Translations under genes and position numbers: made by a program | Part shown: piece by piece, positions 1 through 6,594 of the stretch | Layout: each line of letters opens with the position of its first letter | Numbering within the stretch: position 1 is the stretch's first letter | Notes under the pieces: generated by a model | Database searches by the model: none | Seen by the model: the letters and a program-made list of their open reading frames with translations, nothing else | What the model was told of the DNA's origin: nothing | Source: Verrucomicrobiota bacterium | GTDB lineage: Bacteria; Verrucomicrobiota; Verrucomicrobiia; Verrucomicrobiales; Akkermansiaceae | Length of the DNA: 9,615 bases | Reading direction: 5' to 3' | NCBI GenBank assembly: GCA_026397695.1 | Contig: JAPLUJ010000129.1 | Coordinates: forward strand, 3,037 to 12,651

Positions 1-1
1 G

Positions 2-1207
2 CACATCGCGATGGCCATCAGTTCGGGCCGCTGGTTTCCCGGGGCGCGGGCCTGGCGGACGGGCGCGGGATCCGTGCCGATCACCGCAGTGCCGGATGAC
101 GAACCCGCATTGGTCACTTTCACCAGTGGCAGCACCGGCGCGCCCAAGGCGGCGGTGCGCACCCATGGATTCCTGTTAGCCCAGCACCGCGCGTTGTCGC
201 ACGCGCTGGATTTCGAGGATGGCGAGGTGGATCTCGTGACCCTGCCGGTATTCGTGCTGGCCAATCTCGCATCCGGCCTGACCAGCGTGCTGGCGGCCAC
301 CGATCTGGCACAGCCGGGTGCGCCGGCTGCCGCCGCCATCCGCGCCCAGTGTGATCGCCACGGGGTGACCCGCTGCACCGCGTCGCCCGCGTTTTTCGCG
401 GGACTGCTGCATGCGCCGGGCGGAATGCCGCATGTTGGAAAGATCTTCACCGGTGGCGCACCGGTCTATCCGGATTTGTTGCGGCGGTTGCGCGCGGCTG
501 TGCCAGACGCGGCGATCCACGCGGTTTACGGCTCCACCGAGGCCGAACCCATCGCCCACTTCCCGGCGGCTGAGGCCAGTGCCGAAACCGCATCCATCAC
601 CCGGCGCGGTGGCGGTCTCTGTGCCGGCCGACCGGTGCCTGGAATCCATCTCAAGATCATCGCCGATCGGTGGGGAGAACCGTTAGGACCGCTGCGCGGC
701 GGGACTTTCGCGAATCTGGCAGTCCCTAACATGCAGGCCGGGGAGATTGTCGTGACGGGTGAGCACGTGCTTCACGGTTATCTGGACGGCCTCGGCGACA
801 GTGAGACCAAGATCCACGTCGATGACCGTGTCTGGCACCGCACCGGCGACGCCGGATGGCTGGACGACGCGGGCCGCTTGTGGTTGTTAGGCCGCTGTGC
901 GGAAAAACTGCCACCGTTCACCGCGGCCGCCGGTCTGCCGACCGCAGCCATGAGTTATCCATTTGCCGTCGAATGTGCCATGCGCGAGGCGTTCCCGCAG
1001 ATCCGCATGGCCGCCATTGCCTGGCAGGGCCGCCGCCTGCTGGTGGTCGGCACACCCGGCCATCCGCAGGAGACCGCCGCGATCCGGACCAAGGCGGAGG
1101 AATTCGGCATCGCGCAGATCCGCCACCTCGATCACCTGCCGCTGGATCGCAGGCACCAGGCGAAAATCGATTATCCCGCATTGCGCAGGGCACTCGAGGT
1201 GAGATGA
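2..1207 (+). CDS. AMP-dependent synthetase/ligase (ANL superfamily), OleC-like, 5'-truncated by window
   Basis: Adenylate-forming enzymes activate a carboxylate (or, in OleC, a beta-hydroxy acid) with ATP. Numbering from the ATG at 11, the A3 P-loop signature TSGSTGAPKAAVRTH is at about 38-52, a GGAPVYP segment at 148-154, the A5 motif YGSTEAEP at 173-180, the A7 region RTGDAGWLDDAGRLWLLGR at 277-295, and a candidate A10 lysine, K385, in RHQAKIDYP near the end. Family members carry A3 some 150 or more residues from the N-terminus. The frame is also open to the window edge, so the ATG at 11 is very probably internal and the gene starts upstream. The LPVFVLANLASGLTSVL segment and the GGAPVYP/YGSTEAEP spacing recall OleC-type beta-lactone synthetases. 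A fatty-acyl-CoA or fatty-acyl-AMP ligase is the main alternative, and the substrate cannot be read from sequence. Nothing ties it functionally to the CRISPR genes downstream. Confidence 0.85.
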   Translation, partial: HIAMAISSGRWFPGARAWRTGAGSVPITAVPDDEPALVTFTSGSTGAPKAAVRTHGFLLAQHRALSHALDFEDGEVDLVTLPVFVLANLASGLTSVLAATDLAQPGAPAAAAIRAQCDRHGVTRCTASPAFFAGLLHAPGGMPHVGKIFTGGAPVYPDLLRRLRAAVPDAAIHAVYGSTEAEPIAHFPAAEASAETASITRRGGGLCAGRPVPGIHLKIIADRWGEPLGPLRGGTFANLAVPNMQAGEIVVTGEHVLHGYLDGLGDSETKIHVDDRVWHRTGDAGWLDDAGRLWLLGRCAEKLPPFTAAAGLPTAAMSYPFAVECAMREAFPQIRMAAIAWQGRRLLVVGTPGHPQETAAIRTKAEEFGIAQIRHLDHLPLDRRHQAKIDYPALRRALEVR

Positions 1208-1211
1208 GTGG

Positions 1212-1449
1212 TGGCGGAATTTCCTTCTGGCGGAATTTACCGCTCGAAAAATCCTCGGGGCCTGCCAGCGTGCGGCATGGATTTGTTTTCCCAAGCGAAG
1301 CCCGTCGCACCGACTCCCGGACATCCCCGGACATCCGGATGATTGTGCCAATAGCCCCGGTAGCAGCAAATTCTAACCGTCAGCCGGAATTCCAACAAAA
1401 TCGCCGATCCTGACAACCCCCGACGAATATGGTTGCCATCCCGGAATTT
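1212..1449 (+). repeat. Four dispersed CGGAATT repeats, two within an 11-bp direct repeat
   Basis: TGGCGGAATTT occurs at 1212-1222 and again at 1228-1238. Further copies of the core CGGAATT are at 1385-1391 and 1442-1448, all on the same strand. They could be regulator half-sites for the cas10 promoter or remnants of small duplications. No function is established. Confidence 0.4.
1317..1336 (+). repeat. Perfect tandem of CCGGACATCC upstream of cas10
   Basis: Two exact, directly adjacent copies of the 10-mer CCGGACATCC lie at 1317-1326 and 1327-1336. The same 10-mer recurs at 6516-6525 with near copies on both sides, upstream of cmr4. The 10-bp period, about one helical turn, suits a protein-binding site. 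A family of short intergenic repeats is an equally valid reading. Confidence 0.5.
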
Positions 1450-1542
1450 GTCTCCCAGCCTAACCTATCTGAAACGGATTTCCGCATCCTTCAAAATCTT
1501 CCCCCGCCCATCCTCCCCACAAAGCCTCATTCCAAACTCCCC

Positions 1543-4368
1543 ATGCCTGCCTCTGAAGACCATTTCTGGAAAACCAAACTCGCCGCCTTCCTACATGATC
1601 CGCCGAGCAAATGCGTGGACCTGCGCCTCCACGAACAAGCCGCCAGGACGCTCTACCGTCAGGCGGGATTCGTGGATGAGGAGGAAATCCGCCGCCTCAG
1701 CGATGCTTATGCCAAGCCCTCCGACTGGACCGCCAGCGCGGCGGATCGTTTTCCTTTCCCAAAATCAAGGGGTAACCTTGCTTCTGTCTTCGACGGAGTG
1801 CGTTCGCGGTTTCATCATCCGTTGAGCGCGGACCAACCATTCGCGTTTCACGCCGAGTTCGCATCGGCGGCAATGGCGATGGAGGTGGACAGCACTCTCC
1901 AACCAACGTCGCAGGATATCGATGGTTGGACAACCGGAGACCAATGGCGTGCCCGCTATTTCTGCCACTGGCGGCTGTGGGAAAAATTCTGCACGGAGAA
2001 AGATTACCGCTTTGCCTTTCTTCCCGCCGATACCCGCATACCGGATCATTCGGTATGGACCCACATGCAAGTGGTCAGCGCACTTGACGGTTGCGCCGAC
2101 GGCACGGGCAAGGACGCAGTGCTCAAGCCGGCATTTCTTAAATTCCAACTTGGGCCGGTGCAGGATTTCATCGCCGAGGCCCGCAGTATCCGTGACCTCT
2201 GGAGCGGTTCTTATCTGCTATCCTGGCTGATGGCTGCCGGCATGAAGGCACTGGCAATGGAAGTTGGCCCGGACTCCGTCATCTTTCCCAATCTCAAGGG
2301 ACAACCGCTCTTCGACCTTCACCTGCGTGATAGTCTCTGGAGCCAGGTCAATGTGAACGGCAAGTCGGTGTGGGATCATCTCGCGTTGGAAAAGAACACC
2401 CTGCTAACACCTAACCTGCCAAATGTGTTTCTCGCCGTCGTTCATCGTGACCGTGCGCAGGAACTCGGCCAACTGGTTGAAAAGGCAATCCGTAACGAAT
2501 GGAAAAAAATCGCAGCCGCTGTCTGGCAGTATTGCGAGGACGCGGACATGATTCCCGCCGATGAGACAGGATTCAAAGCGGATGAACGCAAGGCTCGCTT
2601 CGACCGCCAAGTCTCGCAGTTCCTCGCGTTGAGTTGGCAAGCCACCCCATGGCCGGAGTCATTGGAAGACACCATGAAGTTGGCCGACTCTTTCGACAAA
2701 GAAATGCCTATCAAGAAGGCCGCCAAGCGCATAAACGCGATTATCGACTACGCCACCCGTACCATGCCGGAAGCCGACCGCGACGGACGCTGCTATGTCG
2801 GCGGCGACAACGGCCCCAAGAACCAACTCAACAACATCGGTCTCGGATGGTCGGTGATCCTCGCGTTCAACGGTTGGCAGCTCGACGCCGTGCGCCAAAC
2901 CCGCAACTTCGACGCATGGAGCAGCGGCGGCTGGGAGATCGGCACCTTTTCTAACAAAGACAGCCTCGGCGGCAGGGCCGAAGCCGTTGCGGGAGGAAAG
3001 GACTGGACAGCCAAAGCCAAGCAAAAGGGTGGCGCATGGAAATCCCTCTTCAAACACGAGGACTGGTTAGGGGCATCCAACCTGATCAAGCGTCTTTGGC
3101 ACTTGGCATATTTGGAAGACAAGTGGGGGCTGCCAACCGCTTCTGAGGAATTCCCCATGCCTAACACGCACAAGATTGCTGCACACCAACCGTTTGAATC
3201 CGGCGATGATGAGGACGAGGAAAAGCTTTCCGGCGAGAAATACTTTGCTGTGCTCGCTCTTGATGGCGATGAAATCGGCAAATGGGTCAGCGGCGAGAAA
3301 ACCCCGCCCTTTGGCGCACAGTTTTCCTGTTATGCCGACGCCAATGGCGTGCAACAACAGGGTGCCCGCAAATACTTCGCGGATCACGGCGGTGCCACCT
3401 TGTTAGCAACCCGCCGCGCCCTCTCGCCCAGTTACCACCTCCAGTTCAGTCAGGCTCTCTCCAACTTTGCCCTGCTCTGTGCCCGCCCTATTGTCGAAGC
3501 CCATGACGGTCGCCTGATCTACTCGGGCGGTGACGATGTGCTTGCCATGCTTCCTGCCGATGCCGCGCTGGAATGCGCCCAAGCCTTGCGTCTGGCATTT
3601 CAAGGGAATCCGCAACTCAAGGATATCCTGCAAGCAACCGCCACGCGACTGCGGACGGCACATGAAAATGCAAAACCGCCCCGGGAGGTTCCTCGCGCTG
3701 TCGTTGCCGCAGCGGATGGAAAGCTTTTGGATGCAATCCAACCCGGATATGTCAGCATCGTAGCCAATCCCGACCAATCCCGCCATCCCATCACCTTCCC
3801 GGTCCCTGGCAAGGACGCCGAAGTTTCCGTCGGCATCGCCATTGCGCATTTCAAGTCGCCCTTGCAAGATGTTGTTCGCGCCGCCCAGAAAGCGGAAAAA
3901 CACGCCAAGAACAGTCGCGGACGTGCTGCCTTTGCTGTCACCTTGATGAAACGCTCCGGTGAAATCACCGAGTGGGGTGCGAAATGGCAATCCGGCGGGC
4001 TGGAACTTTACACGGCCATCGCCCAGGCCCTCGAATGCGATTCTGTTAGCTCGAAGTTCCCGCATCGCGTCTGTCAGTTGCTAGAACCCTACCGACACCG
4101 CTCGGATGAAAGCTCCGCTCTGCAAGACGCAGCGGATTTCAATGCCAAGGCAATCATCATCCAGGAATTTTCCTTTGCGGTGTCCCGCAAATCCGCGGCG
4201 GGCAGGCGCGAAGAAAATGCAGCCGCGCTCTTGCCAAAACTCGGCATCTATCTTGATGCTCTCGGTGACTCGCCGCAAACCCTCCTCAAAGCCATCGACG
4301 GCCTTTGCACCGCAGTCGCCTTCGCCCACCGCACCCGCAACGAACCCGCCGACAGGCAACCCGCATGA
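1543..4368 (+). CDS. cas10: Cas10/Cmr2, large subunit of type III-B effector complex
   Basis: Cas10 of type III-B systems senses target RNA bound by the Cmr complex. It then cleaves DNA through its HD domain and makes cyclic oligoadenylates through its palm (GGDD) domain. Numbering from the ATG at 1543 (941 residues), the HD motif KLAAFLHDPPSK has H18-D19. The Cmr2 hallmark GPVQDFIAEARSIRDLWSGS begins at 204. The first palm carries LDGDEIGKW with D574/D576, and the catalytic palm has SGGDD with GGDD at 662-665. Both catalytic centres therefore look intact. The frame runs upstream to an ATG at 1429, but those 38 extra residues are proline-rich and unlike the family. The conserved protein starts at DHFWKTKLAAFLHD, so I prefer 1543. 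Neither start has a clear ribosome-binding site. The gene overlaps cmr3 by ATGA, implying translational coupling. Confidence 0.95.
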   Translation: MPASEDHFWKTKLAAFLHDPPSKCVDLRLHEQAARTLYRQAGFVDEEEIRRLSDAYAKPSDWTASAADRFPFPKSRGNLASVFDGVRSRFHHPLSADQPFAFHAEFASAAMAMEVDSTLQPTSQDIDGWTTGDQWRARYFCHWRLWEKFCTEKDYRFAFLPADTRIPDHSVWTHMQVVSALDGCADGTGKDAVLKPAFLKFQLGPVQDFIAEARSIRDLWSGSYLLSWLMAAGMKALAMEVGPDSVIFPNLKGQPLFDLHLRDSLWSQVNVNGKSVWDHLALEKNTLLTPNLPNVFLAVVHRDRAQELGQLVEKAIRNEWKKIAAAVWQYCEDADMIPADETGFKADERKARFDRQVSQFLALSWQATPWPESLEDTMKLADSFDKEMPIKKAAKRINAIIDYATRTMPEADRDGRCYVGGDNGPKNQLNNIGLGWSVILAFNGWQLDAVRQTRNFDAWSSGGWEIGTFSNKDSLGGRAEAVAGGKDWTAKAKQKGGAWKSLFKHEDWLGASNLIKRLWHLAYLEDKWGLPTASEEFPMPNTHKIAAHQPFESGDDEDEEKLSGEKYFAVLALDGDEIGKWVSGEKTPPFGAQFSCYADANGVQQQGARKYFADHGGATLLATRRALSPSYHLQFSQALSNFALLCARPIVEAHDGRLIYSGGDDVLAMLPADAALECAQALRLAFQGNPQLKDILQATATRLRTAHENAKPPREVPRAVVAAADGKLLDAIQPGYVSIVANPDQSRHPITFPVPGKDAEVSVGIAIAHFKSPLQDVVRAAQKAEKHAKNSRGRAAFAVTLMKRSGEITEWGAKWQSGGLELYTAIAQALECDSVSSKFPHRVCQLLEPYRHRSDESSALQDAADFNAKAIIIQEFSFAVSRKSAAGRREENAAALLPKLGIYLDALGDSPQTLLKAIDGLCTAVAFAHRTRNEPADRQPA

Positions 4369-5747
4369 ACCCCGTCCTTCTCCATCCCACCGACGTTTTA
4401 TTCTTCCGCGACGGACGCCCGATGTCCGGTTCGCTTGCCGGCCACGGTGCCGCATGGCCGCTGCCAAACGTCATCAGTCATGCCTTCCACGCCGCGCTTC
4501 ATCGAGCGGAATTGACGGGTGTCCACGCTCACCGACGTGGCCGCAGCGGTTGCTACTCCAGTGACAAAGAGCATCGTGACCGCAAGTTCGGTTCACTCGT
4601 CACCGCCGGTCCCTTTCCAGTCTGCATCAGAGGCGAAGCACACACTTGGTTCTTCACCCGTCCCGCAGATGTCGGTGCAAGCAACAGCATTCTAGCAACA
4701 CTATGTCCGGCATTGCTGGAAGGAACATCGAGCTTGCCCGCCCCCCTCCAATATGCGGTTGGCAATGACGCAGCCCCCACCAAGGAAACGGTTCCTGCCT
4801 GGTGGAGCGAAGGCGCGTGGAATACTTACCTCGGCACGCCCCAGCGTGACGATCTCGCAAAACGACCGTTCTTCAAATCCGACACTGACTTCGCCGATAC
4901 CGAATCCACTTACGGCATCGGTATCGATTCTGAAACCGGCACCGTTGAGGAATCGAAATTCTATTCCGCCAGTTACCTGCGCCTCCGCGAAGGCTGGCGG
5001 CTCGGCACCTTCGCGACCGCGCCGGACAAGGGCAAGGACAAGGATTTCCTTGATGCCGGTGGCGGCAATGATCTTATCTCCACCCTCCTGAACGGCCAGG
5101 GTGGCCAGATCCTTGTCGGCGGCCAACAACGCGTCTGTTCCGCAATGTTGGATTCGTCGATCCAATCCCGTCTGCCTTTGCCCCTGGGTAAATCAGATGG
5201 CTTTTTGAATGCATCCACCAACAAGCACCTTGTCAAATGGGTGCTGCTCACTCCTGCCATCTGGCCGCAGATTGAAGCCGACCCGCAGAAGCACATCACC
5301 GCCCACCACGGCGGCTGGCTGCCTAACTGGATTCACCCGGGAAACGGCGAAGTTCTCTTGAAATCCGGCGATAGCTCACGTACACCCGGCGAAGGGCGGG
5401 AGGCATGGCGCAACCGCGTCCGTTCCCTTCCGCCCATCGCCGCCAAACTTGTCGCCGTTCTCACTGGAAAGCCGCTAACAGTCACTGGTTGGGTTCTGCC
5501 CAACGGTACCGACCGCCCCGAAGGCGGTGCCAAATCCACCCACCTCGCCGTGCCTGCCGGTGCGGTCTATTACTTCGAGTGCGATTCCGCAGAAGCCGCC
5601 ACCGCCCTGGCCACCGCCCTGAACTGGCACGGCACCACTGCTGGCACCGCCATCAAGAATCGCCGCTCCACCCTGATGGGCGAAAAGGGCTTCGGCCTCG
5701 GTGTCTGCGGCACTTGGAATTTCCATGCCTGTAGCGGCGGTCTGTGA
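4365..5747 (+). CDS. cmr3: Cmr3, crRNA 5'-tag-binding RAMP protein of type III-B complex
   Basis: Cmr3 is a Cas5-group RAMP protein that pairs with Cas10 and holds the 5' tag of the crRNA at the head of the Cmr complex. The ATG at 4365 overlaps the cas10 stop (ATGA) and gives 460 residues, at the long end for the family. The frame is open upstream to 4305, but that stretch lies inside cas10 and is not family-like. Family marks are the N-terminal DVLFFRDGRPM (10-20), WPLPNVISHAFHAALHR (31-47), YGIGIDSETG from 183, and a glycine-rich C-terminal GEKGFGLGVCGTW. The last five residues (CSGGL) and the stop codon lie within the left arm of the inverted repeat at 5729-5834. The natural C-terminus may thus have been replaced by the repeat. 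The protein core looks complete. Confidence 0.92.
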   Translation: MNPVLLHPTDVLFFRDGRPMSGSLAGHGAAWPLPNVISHAFHAALHRAELTGVHAHRRGRSGCYSSDKEHRDRKFGSLVTAGPFPVCIRGEAHTWFFTRPADVGASNSILATLCPALLEGTSSLPAPLQYAVGNDAAPTKETVPAWWSEGAWNTYLGTPQRDDLAKRPFFKSDTDFADTESTYGIGIDSETGTVEESKFYSASYLRLREGWRLGTFATAPDKGKDKDFLDAGGGNDLISTLLNGQGGQILVGGQQRVCSAMLDSSIQSRLPLPLGKSDGFLNASTNKHLVKWVLLTPAIWPQIEADPQKHITAHHGGWLPNWIHPGNGEVLLKSGDSSRTPGEGREAWRNRVRSLPPIAAKLVAVLTGKPLTVTGWVLPNGTDRPEGGAKSTHLAVPAGAVYYFECDSAEAATALATALNWHGTTAGTAIKNRRSTLMGEKGFGLGVCGTWNFHACSGGL

Positions 5748-5834
5748 CCGTCGCACTTTCTCCCGCCAATGTCCCACGCATGCACGTCCCGCCCTCAGGC
5801 AAAAATCAGCGACGATCACAGACCGCCGCTACAG
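5729..5834. repeat. REPIN/BIME-like element: two inverted REP hairpins with GTAG heads
   Basis: Positions 5729-5754 and 5809-5834 are inverted repeats that pair over 26 bp with one mismatch (5748 against 5815). Each arm is itself an imperfect hairpin. On the left it is CGGCGGTC-TGT-GACCGTCG (5735-5753). On the right it is CGACGATCACAGACCGCCG (5810-5828), which is the same unit on the other strand. Each hairpin is preceded at its 5' end by GTAG (5731-5734 on +, 5829-5832 on -). A GTAG head plus palindrome is the known signature of REP sequences mobilised by REP-associated tyrosine transposases (RAYTs), and two inverted REPs about 100 bp long are called a REPIN. No transposase lies in the window. 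The left arm overlaps the end of cmr3. The pair could also act as an RNA structure or terminator between cmr3 and the toxin-antitoxin genes, although no T tract follows. Confidence 0.75.
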
Positions 5835-5844
5835 AACCGTCGTC

Positions 5845-5873
5845 TTGACATGCCGCAGAACATTAGCTAACCT
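5845..5873 (+). promoter_or_regulatory. Candidate sigma70-type promoter of toxin-antitoxin pair
   Basis: A perfect -35 box TTGACA (5845-5850) is followed after 17 bp by TAACCT (5868-5873), which matches 3 of 6 bases of the -10 consensus including the key TA...T positions. The predicted start of transcription, about 5880-5882, coincides with the antitoxin ATG at 5882. The transcript could therefore be leaderless. This gives the pair its own promoter apart from the cmr genes. Confidence 0.5.
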
Positions 5874-5876
5874 AGC
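5863..5876. promoter_or_regulatory. Possible autoregulatory operator over the -10 box
   Basis: The perfect 8-bp palindrome TTAGCTAA (5863-5870) overlaps a second inverted repeat, GCTA-ACC-TAGC (5866-5876), across the -10 box of the proposed promoter. Phd/YefM antitoxins usually repress their own operon by binding short palindromes at the promoter, so this is a natural candidate site. The palindromes are short and could be chance. Confidence 0.35.
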
Positions 5877-5881
5877 CCACC

Positions 5882-6130
5882 ATGATCACTGCCAACATGC
5901 ACGAAGCCAAGAGCCGCCTCTCCGCCCTAGTCAAGGCGGTCGAGGAAGACGGCGAAACGGTCATCATCTGCCGCAATGGAAAAGAGGTCGCGGAAATCCG
6001 TCGGCGTCCACAACACAAGCCATTCCGGCGCAACCTGACACCCGATCCCTCCCTGCGGGTCATCCTTGCTCCGGGTTACGACCCCACTGAAGCACTCACG
6101 GAGGACGAATGGCCCAGCGAATGCCGATGA
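5882..6130 (+). CDS. Phd/YefM-family type II antitoxin
   Basis: This 82-residue protein is the predicted antitoxin of the PIN toxin that follows. It should bind and block the toxin through its C-terminal part and bind the operon promoter through its N-terminal part. The start MITANMHEAKSRLSALVKAV (1-20) followed by ETVIICRNGKEVAEIRR (25-41) is the classic Phd/YefM fold pattern. The tail from about 60 (ending DPTEALTEDEWPSECR) is acidic, as is usual for the toxin-neutralising segment. The ATG at 5882 is preferred because it begins the family motif and sits just downstream of a promoter-like sequence. The gene overlaps the toxin by ATGA, the usual order and coupling for such pairs. It is placed between cmr3 and cmr4. 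Confidence 0.88.
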   Translation: MITANMHEAKSRLSALVKAVEEDGETVIICRNGKEVAEIRRRPQHKPFRRNLTPDPSLRVILAPGYDPTEALTEDEWPSECR

Positions 6131-6507
6131 AATACCTCATGGACACCTGCGCGTTGTTCGCACTCGCCGATGGCTCCCTGTCCAAGCGTGCCGCGCACGC
6201 GGTGGAGAGCAGCCCGGACGTGTTTGTCAGCCTGGCCTCATTGTGGGAGGTTGCCATCAAACACGCCACCGGCAAGCTATCAATCAGCCACAAGCCCCTC
6301 GCCTGGTATGAACGCCTCGTGCTGCGCCACGAACTGATCGAACTGCCCATGACCCGCCAGAACACTGTGCAAGCCGTTGCCCTGCCCCCAATCCACAAAG
6401 ATCCCTTCGACCGCCTGATCATCGCCACCGCCATGATCCACAAGCTCACCATCGTCACCTGCGATGAAAAAATCATCCAATACCCCAAAATCAAAACCCT
6501 CTGGTAA
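6127..6507 (+). CDS. vapC: VapC-like PIN-domain ribonuclease toxin
   Basis: VapC toxins are Mg-dependent PIN-domain RNases that commonly cut tRNA or rRNA and stop growth when the antitoxin is lost. From the ATG at 6127 (126 residues) the acidic active-site set is in place: D6 in MKYLMDT, E41 in SLWEVAIK, D95 in DPFDRLIIATA, and D113 in TCDEKI. Length is typical. ATGs at 6109 and 6121 are in frame, but 6127 begins the family motif and gives the ATGA overlap with the antitoxin stop. No CARF or other nucleotide-sensing domain is present, so nothing in the protein itself links it to Cas10 signalling. Its target RNA cannot be predicted from sequence. Confidence 0.9.
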   Translation: MKYLMDTCALFALADGSLSKRAAHAVESSPDVFVSLASLWEVAIKHATGKLSISHKPLAWYERLVLRHELIELPMTRQNTVQAVALPPIHKDPFDRLIIATAMIHKLTIVTCDEKIIQYPKIKTLW

Positions 6508-6540
6508 CGACATCCCCGGACATCCCGCCACCTGACATCC
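6506..6540 (+). repeat. CCGGACATCC repeat cluster upstream of cmr4
   Basis: Three units lie in a row: AACGACATCC (6506-6515, diverged), CCGGACATCC (6516-6525, exact) and CCTGACATCC (6531-6540, one change). A 17-base stretch, GACATCCCCGGACATCC, is identical at 6509-6525 and 1320-1336. The cluster begins at the toxin stop codon and ends 54 bases before the cmr4 ATG. Confidence 0.5.
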
Positions 6541-6560
6541 ACCGATCCTCAATCTTCAAT
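6532..6560 (+). promoter_or_regulatory. Weak candidate promoter for cmr4-cmr5-cmr6-cmr1
   Basis: CTGACA (6532-6537) is 17 bp from TTCAAT (6555-6560), matching 5 of 6 and 4 of 6 consensus bases. It lies in the 87-base gap between the toxin and cmr4 and partly overlaps the third CCGGACATCC-like unit. A separate promoter here would make sense because the toxin-antitoxin pair splits the operon. The match is modest, and read-through from the toxin promoter is an alternative. Confidence 0.25.
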
Positions 6561-6594
6561 CATCTATCCACCACCCACTAATCCCATAACAACC

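Larger units (their letters stand above)
1208..1542. other. Gene-free region upstream of cas10
   Basis: This 335-base stretch separates the ligase gene from the preferred cas10 start. I see no convincing gene, tRNA or CRISPR repeat in it. It holds four same-strand copies of CGGAATT and a perfect tandem of CCGGACATCC (both listed separately). Its last 100 bases are rich in C and T, like a bacterial 5' leader. A small GCGG/CCGC inverted repeat at 1230-1243 has no following T tract, so I do not call it a terminator. No good -35/-10 pair stands out, although the cas10 promoter is expected here. The cas10 frame is open back to an ATG at 1429, so the last 114 bases could be coding if that start were used. 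Confidence 0.6.

Noticed and set aside
1230..1243. GCGG/CCGC hairpin as terminator of the ligase gene
   Set aside because: The stem has only four pairs and no T tract follows.
1208..1428. CRISPR array or leader beside cas10
   Set aside because: The repeats there are only 7-11 bp and do not alternate with spacers of even length.
1429..1542. N-terminal extension of Cas10 from an ATG at 1429
   Set aside because: The 38 extra residues are proline-rich and unlike the family, while the ATG at 1543 gives a normal Cmr2 start just ahead of the HD motif.
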